Positions 56,597 through 64,000 of a stretch of DNA of 64,000 nt are shown here, in pieces. Each line of letters begins with the position of its first letter. Position 1 is the stretch's first letter. The notes beneath the pieces were generated by a model that was given only the letters and a program-made list of their open reading frames with translations, did no database searches and was not told where the DNA came from. The translations under genes and the position numbers were made by a program. Source of the DNA: Opisthocomus hoazin (Eukaryota > Chordata > Aves > Opisthocomiformes > Opisthocomidae); the NCBI RefSeq assembly GCF_030867145.1, contig NC_134440.1, positions 4,154,001-4,218,000 on the forward strand, in the 5' to 3' direction.

Positions 56597-59029
56597 GGGA
56601 AAAAGAGAGTTGACAATTACTCATAATAGAATGTGAGAAGAATGAGATCAGCATCTCTCTCCTTCTGCTACCAGATTATCTTGAGATTCAAGAACTTGCA
56701 GTTTCCTGTAAAGACCACACAGAAATTATCATATACGCCCTCCCTTAAACAATTAAAATAAAGTTGGTCATGAGCATTTATTAGTGTTTTGTCCCCCCCA
56801 TCCCTCCCCACTTCGAGACCTGTATTTATATATTTTTATATGGGTTCTTTATATTAATGTATTAGGGGATGGCTTTGCCCTATTTTCAGTTGAGTCACGA
56901 CAAATCTAAAAGCTCAGAGGACGCAACCTGCTCATTTTTACACTGTAAACAGCACACAGCTGAGCACGGCTCCACCGTTCATCGTGATTTGAGCGTTGTT
57001 GGGTAACACGGGATGGTGCCGATAAGGAGCGTCTCATCTGGCACCCTTCTCGTGAACAGGAGCGGAGGTGATGACCCCGACAGCTAGACTTGGGTGCTGG
57101 AGCCAAGGGGAGCTGGGCCCTTCCCCTGCGGAGGTAGCGGAGCCGGGGGGGGGAGCACCCCTTGCGCTGGGGGCTACAGAGGAGCCACGCAAGGGGCTTT
57201 TTGAAAGGTTGGTGAGCGCAGTAACGTTTATGGCTGCTTGCAGGCACCGTGCAGCGCTCACGCTTCGTGCTGGGTCACTGGCTGTAGCTCTTTCACCCGT
57301 AGGATTTGGGAGGATGCAGAAGTGGCCAGAGCGAAGGGTCGCCGAGCCCGGCACCCTGCCCCAACAGAGGTTGAGAGAGATGGCTGGAGCCGAGCCAAGC
57401 CAGAGAAGCACATCGTGATGCTTCCAAGCTCCCTCCACCGCTGGAGAGCTCTGTCTGGGGACCTTCCCGAGCCAGATGTGCAGCGAGGTGTCACACCTCT
57501 GCATCTGTTCTCATTACGTGACGAAAGAGGGCATAGTTTGATTGCACCGTATCACTGAAACCTGGGAATGACTAAAACCATTTCCAGCTCTTCAGAAAGA
57601 GCAGGGGAAAGCCAGGGGACTATGGAAAGGTAAGGGCAAGAATTAATTTTTCAAATGGTGTTATAAACACCAAAGGACATGCTGAAATATGAAAATCTTC
57701 GGCTATGGGGAAAGAGAAGGAAATACCTAGAACTGTTGCAACAATGAATGTGCTAAGTTTAGAACATCTTTCAGTCATCCTCACTTTCTGGAATTAGATT
57801 GTGCAATTTTTTTCTAGCAAATAGATGAGTTTTGTTTTTAATGAAGAAATGTTGAATCTCCCTTATATTTCACTTTGAAAGAGCTATAAAAGTGAAATGT
57901 GGAACTCATTCTTCCATGTCAATGATTAGAAGCCCAAAATACATCTGTTCCACATGAACAACTGCAGACTTTGCTTTCACAGAAGAATAGCTATATTTGT
58001 CATTACTTTAAATGTATTCCTGTTGATTTCGTTCTTGTGTATTCTAACTTGTAAAGTCAGAAAAATGTCACAACCTTGATTAAAACAAAGTTCCAAGTAT
58101 CCAGATGTTAAGGAAAAATGCTCCAATATTAAGCTGAACCTGCATACTTAATCAACAGTGATTTTGTTTAGCAAGTATCGAGGCTCACCACTAAGCTGTA
58201 GCTGTAAAAACAGAGGATCCTCGTTAGAGTTTCAGGGTAATTGCATGTTTGGACTCAGGATCTCATTTACAGCTATGGAAGAGATTTTTGGGGGGCTCCG
58301 TTTGGCTTGGTGCAGCTATTCACTGCTAAAGCTACTGCAGTATCCAGTTTATTTCAGGTTAGTTTTCAGAATCTAGATTCCTGGCTAACTTCTTTTCCTT
58401 CAAAATAGTAAATACCTTTCTTAACTCCTGAAATCTAGGTGGGATTCAAAATTAAGTGAATTTAAGTTTTGGGGAGTGAGTGATGAAGGTATTTTAACCT
58501 GTGTTGTGCATTTATGTTTAAATTCCACTACTGTTCTATTGGAATTCTGCACTGAGCTCTTGAGAGCAAGGATAATTTATGTACAAGAATGTCTTAAAAT
58601 AAGCCTCCGTAATTACAAAAATGCAGTGTTTAAATTTATAGTAAAAACCCACACACTGCTGGCAAAACTATAACTGCATCTGGAAAACATTAAGGATGCT
58701 ATTAAAATAGTCTAGCATAAACTAGAAATGAGACTGAAATTACAGTGTTGCTTACTTAGCCATTTTTAGGAAGTGTATTTTGAATATGATCTACTTTCCT
58801 ATTTGCTTTTTTTGATAAAACACCGTATTGTATCTTGTTTACTGCTGAGAATGAATGAGGTACTCTGTTATCTATTTTAGAAAAATCCATAGCACAGATT
58901 TTTTAAGCGTATTCTGACAGTTGCTGATAATTTAAAACATAACCAGGTGGCTGCTCCTCCAGTGACCAGGGGAAAAAGGAACAGGGAGAGCTCAAAGGAG
59001 AATAAAAATCACAGCAATTAAAAACTTAT

Positions 59030-59035
59030 TTTATT
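59030..59035 (-). terminator. KLF2: KLF2 polyadenylation signal (AATAAA)
   Basis: Plus-strand TTTATT reads AATAAA on the KLF2 strand, about 705 bp past the stop codon, which implies cleavage near 59005-59020. The intervening 3' UTR includes a UUAUUUAUG-type AU-rich element near 59515-59523, in keeping with a short-lived mRNA. Confidence 0.65.
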
Positions 59036-59740
59036 AAAAAGATGAAATGTTTTCAAACATTGAAAAATTATGTTTTTATAAAAACAGAAATAGGCAAAAT
59101 ACCCATTTGTCTTCTATTTACATATACAATATTTCTCATTGTATAAAATTATTTACAATATATAAAAAAATTACAGTAAAATAGGTTATTTTCTTACAAG
59201 ACATCAAGCCCTGTACTTCTAGTGTAGATCATGGCAAACAAGAATATTATTGCACCTGTGAAACAAACAGTCTAACAATAGGAGTGTTCTCTTAGCCATG
59301 CCTTCAACCGAGATCTAAAATAACATCATTAGCTACAGTAACATTCATTTAATCTCCTCTAGGGTCAACTTCAGGCAGTTTCCATACAAACATTGTCTTG
59401 TAAAGCTTAGGACTGGGCAGTTAGAACCGGAATAAAAAAAAAACCAAACATATTTACAGCTTCTTCTATACAATCTGTATGGAGTCTTACAGAGTTCACC
59501 CTTCACCGAAGCTGCATAAATAACCCCTTTCTCCTGACCGGGATGGGCAGGTTCACTGATACGGTCACGTCAGATTCTCTGCAGGAGATGACTGGCTAAG
59601 TCTCCTTGTGTCAAATGCTCCTCAGCTTCCATCGCTAGAGCGGCGGTGCCTCCCTACGTAGTACCAGCTACAAGTTTTTAACGCTTCTGCACCTGAGCGG
59701 TTAAACAACGTCCCCCGTTCGCAGGTCAGCACCTCCAGGG
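59036..59740 (-). other. KLF2: KLF2 3' UTR
   Basis: A non-coding stretch between the KLF2 stop and its likely poly(A) signal, increasingly AT-rich, with one AU-rich element. The extent is inferred from the hexamer. Confidence 0.6.
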
Positions 59741-61516
<1,776 letters not shown>

Positions 61517-61666
61517 GGTGCGGCCGGGCGGGACGGCGGACGGCGCGGCGCGGCCAGCCGCCCTCCCACCTTATAACGCGGGCGCGGGCGCCCTCAGGCC
61601 AATTGCAGGGAGCGGAGGAAACGCGTCCCGGACGGGGCGGGCGGGAGGCAGCGGCTCGGGCGCAGC

Positions 61667-61676
61667 CTAAATTTAG
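61667..61676. promoter_or_regulatory. Palindromic MEF2 site
   Basis: CTAAATTTAG fits the MEF2 consensus YTAWWWWTAR exactly. MEF2 downstream of ERK5 is an established activator of mammalian KLF2, so this is the likely orthologous element, about 150 bp from the ATG. Confidence 0.8.
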
Positions 61677-61682
61677 CCCCGG

Positions 61683-61690
61683 TATAAAAG
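61683..61690 (+). promoter_or_regulatory. TATA box on the plus strand, pointing away from KLF2
   Basis: TATAAAAG is a canonical TATA box on the strand opposite KLF2, next to the MEF2 site. It may support an upstream antisense transcript. No conserved coding frame follows. Confidence 0.4.
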
Positions 61691-61837
61691 GACGCGGCGG
61701 CGGCGGTCCCAGCCCGAGCGGGGCGGAGCGGAGCGGAGCGGGGCCGGGCCCGGCACGGTACGGTGCGGCATGGCCGGGCCCCCTCAGCGCGGGGCTCGCT
61801 GCCGGGCCCGGGGGCGGCCGTGGAGCGGTGACACACA

Positions 61838-61855
61838 CCCCCCCCCCCCCCCCCC
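61838..61855 (+). repeat. Poly-C tract (18 C)
   Basis: Homopolymer upstream of the KLF2 promoter; its length may be affected by sequencing error. Confidence 0.85.
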
Positions 61856-61920
61856 ACGCCTCGGAGAAACGGAAGGGTTCCCTGCCCCGGGGACGGCAAG
61901 GCACCCTCGTGAGCTGAGGG

Positions 61921-62290
61921 GAGGCTGAGGGGTTTTTGCCTCCCCTGGGGACGCTGAGGGGGTCCCAGCCCCGGGGACGCTGAGGGACCCTCCGTGACAT
62001 GAGGGGACCATACGCTGAGGGACACCGTGAGGGACGTGCGGTGGTGTGGGGGACACTGAGGGGTCCCTGCCCTGGGGATGCTGAGGGACTCTCCATGGCA
62101 TGAGGGGACCATGTGCTGAGCGACACCGTGAGGGACCTGCTGTGAGGTGGGGTACACTGAGGGGTTCCTGCCCTGGAAACACCAAGGAGGCACCCATGAT
62201 ATGAAGGGACACTGATGGGTCCAAGTTCCAACAGCGGCTGAGAGGGACCTGCTGTGGGGTGGGGGATGCTGAGGAAGACACCGTGAATGA
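61921..62290 (+). repeat. Minisatellite, about 101-bp units
   Basis: Unit starts at about 61951, 62053 and 62154 (GGACACTGAGGGGTCCCTGC type), with partial units on both sides. Each unit contains GGGACNCTGAGGG-like subrepeats, a CATGAGGGGACCAT block and CACCGTGAGGGACCTG. The third unit is more diverged and part-rearranged. Long open frames here follow from the repeat. Confidence 0.8.
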
Positions 62291-64000
62291 GGGGTTTGAT
62301 CCCCACCACCCCTCCTCACAGCCTGGATTCGTCCCTGGGGCTCATGGTGGGACCAGACCCAGGAAAAGAGAGTGGGAGCAGGAGGTGTAACGAGCACAGG
62401 GAGGCCGATGCGTTGCTCCACTCGGACGAGTGCACTGGTGATGGAGGCCTGCAAAGCTGGTCACCCTCAGGTCTCCCAGAGCCGTCCCAGTACTGACCGG
62501 AAGGTGTTTAATGCCACTCCTGTACAGTCTCGCTGCGAGGAAAATGCCAGAGACTTGCATTTAATGGCAGTTCAGGTCTCTAGCAGAGTTTCCATTTGCT
62601 GCACAAAGATTGCCAAAGTCAACGTTTCCCTATGACATTATAAGAGAAATAATGCAAGTAGCTTCTGTGATCTCCTCTGCCCACAGCCAATTTATGGTCC
62701 TGGGCTGAATTTTTCAGAAGGGGAGACTGTTCTCCTCCCTTACTTTGGCCTCTAGCTCAGATGCCCAATCTGAAGGAGCTATTCTCCAATAATTTTTGAT
62801 AACGTGCTCCAGGCTCCCGTTTTTGAGGATCACAGCTGCTTGGCGGTCATCCAAGAGCGAGAGAGCAGAAGTGGCAGTTCTTAAAGGAGGAAAAATGATG
62901 GTCTATCACAGGACAGGCTGATTCTTTGAGAGCCTGTTCAGAGAAAGAGCTGTGCTTTCCCCTTACCTCCTCCGTATTTCCTTTGCAGTCACTTCTGAAA
63001 GAATTTCTAAGTGAGCTGGAGATCAGAAGGGTGTAGGAGAACAACTCTCACTTTTACGCGCTGTGTGCCCCAGGAGGGGAAAGCGTGATGGCCCTCCGTG
63101 GGCTCTGGGTCTCAGAAGCATTTTGAGCATGTTCGCTAGAGCCCATCCCAGGCTTGCGGCTGTACACAGCCATCTCGGGACAGCACGGTTGCTAGGGTAA
63201 GTAAATGATCTTTTCAATAGCTACACATGTTTTAAGATAATGAATATCTCTTGTTTAACATTCTATACTTTTTATTCTAAAAGTTCACAAGATGGCCAGG
63301 AGGAGCAGCCAAACTTCTGTGACTGGAGCAGAATCAATACACTGAATGCATGGTAACGAAGTACACAAAGATGTATGACTCATAGCTATGTAATGTCACA
63401 CTTGTGTAATCTTTCAATGTAAACTCTTTTCCTCTAATAAAATGTTAGTGAGTGTACAATACGTATATATGGTGCTGTGAGTCAGCCAAGAAAATACACT
63501 CTGATGAATTCAGAATGAATGTGAACGTTCCCTTGATAACACACCGCGAATGTCTGTGTCAGTTTATGTGCTTGCGATTTCAGCAACAGCTATAACAAAA
63601 TATTTTGTTTCTAGGATATACAACTGTACGTGTACATCACACTGAGAAGCTCCAGCCGGATGCTGTCTTCCAGTAGGCACTGGAAGGACATTTGTTTATA
63701 GCACTGCGCTGACTCTGCCACCTAACTGGGTTTTTTTCTTTGCATAAAGGAAACGTTTAGTGGGTAGCGAGGACGAAAGCCAAGTGCACAAAATAATAAA
63801 TTCACTGCCTTTAGTTTCTTTTTGTTTTCAAATAAAGTGGCGAAGCTAAAAAACTAAACCTGGTGAGGCAAATGTGAGAACTTATTTACCTTGTGAGTCA
63901 CCAGTTCTGCACAAGCTGAGTACAACTTTGCAGTGACCTTCCACTCGGTCTGTGATCATTGTGCTGACATTTTCTGGCTTTTTGCTGTATGCAAAGCTTA
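62291..64000. other. DNA upstream of KLF2, no gene recognised
   Basis: Mixed composition without splice-supported coding frames or recognisable repeats. Isolated AATAAA hexamers (for example near 63437) are not tied to any gene. Regulatory elements for KLF2 could lie here, but none is identifiable by eye. Confidence 0.5.

Larger units (their letters stand above)
49700..58990. other. EPS15L1-KLF2 intergenic region
   Basis: The two genes converge on this interval. Visible content is a TA/TG-rich simple block near 50.4-50.6 kb, AATAAA hexamers at 52343 and 52699 that might be distal EPS15L1 signals, an A run at 56583, and a GC-rich patch near 57.05-57.42 kb. No gene was recognised. Confidence 0.6.
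61517..61760 (-). promoter_or_regulatory. KLF2: KLF2 promoter
   Basis: A CpG-rich region upstream of the KLF2 ATG. On the KLF2 strand it contains a TATA-like TATAAG at 61575-61570, about 55 bp before the ATG, an inverted CCAAT at 61599-61603, GC boxes and, farther up, a MEF2 palindrome. The spacing suggests a start site near 61540. Confidence 0.7.

Noticed and set aside
57068-57558. Possible gene in the GC-rich patch between EPS15L1 and KLF2
   Set aside because: Open frames occur on both strands with no conserved motif or splice structure, so they are explained by base composition.

Overview
The window looks like a piece of a bird genome. It has long, intron-rich vertebrate genes with CpG-rich 5' ends. 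Its recognisable interspersed repeats are CR1 LINE 3' ends with the avian-type tail related to ATTCTGTGA. I see no Alu, B1 or L1-like sequence. The species cannot be named from sequence alone.

Four genes are visible, in the order I recall for human 19p13.11 but read from the other end. From left to right they are the 5' end of the C19orf44 homologue (minus strand), CALR3 (plus), EPS15L1 (plus, 25 coding exons over about 40 kb) and KLF2 (minus, 3 exons). C19orf44 and CALR3 are head to head across a shared CpG-rich promoter holding CCAAT boxes and a strong ZNF143/Staf-type motif. KLF2 lies tail to tail with EPS15L1, about 11 kb away. The CpG-rich KLF2 promoter contains a palindromic MEF2 site, and a tandem repeat of about 101 bp lies farther upstream.

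The most notable result is that CALR3 appears broken. Its nine exons are all present and keep calreticulin-like lengths. However, exon 3 carries an in-frame TGA and a 187-bp CR1 fragment inserted in its coding sequence. The expected signal-peptide start codon is missing and a conserved disulfide cysteine is tyrosine. Exons 4 to 9 remain open with good splice sites, so the loss looks recent, or the gene survives as an exon-3-skipped form. EPS15L1 and KLF2 look intact.

The products belong to unrelated pathways: EPS15L1 is an endocytic scaffold, KLF2 is a transcription factor, CALR3 is an ER chaperone homologue and C19orf44 is uncharacterised. The block is a conserved neighbourhood rather than a functional cluster. 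I found no tRNA, rRNA, CRISPR array, endogenous virus or novel multi-gene system.
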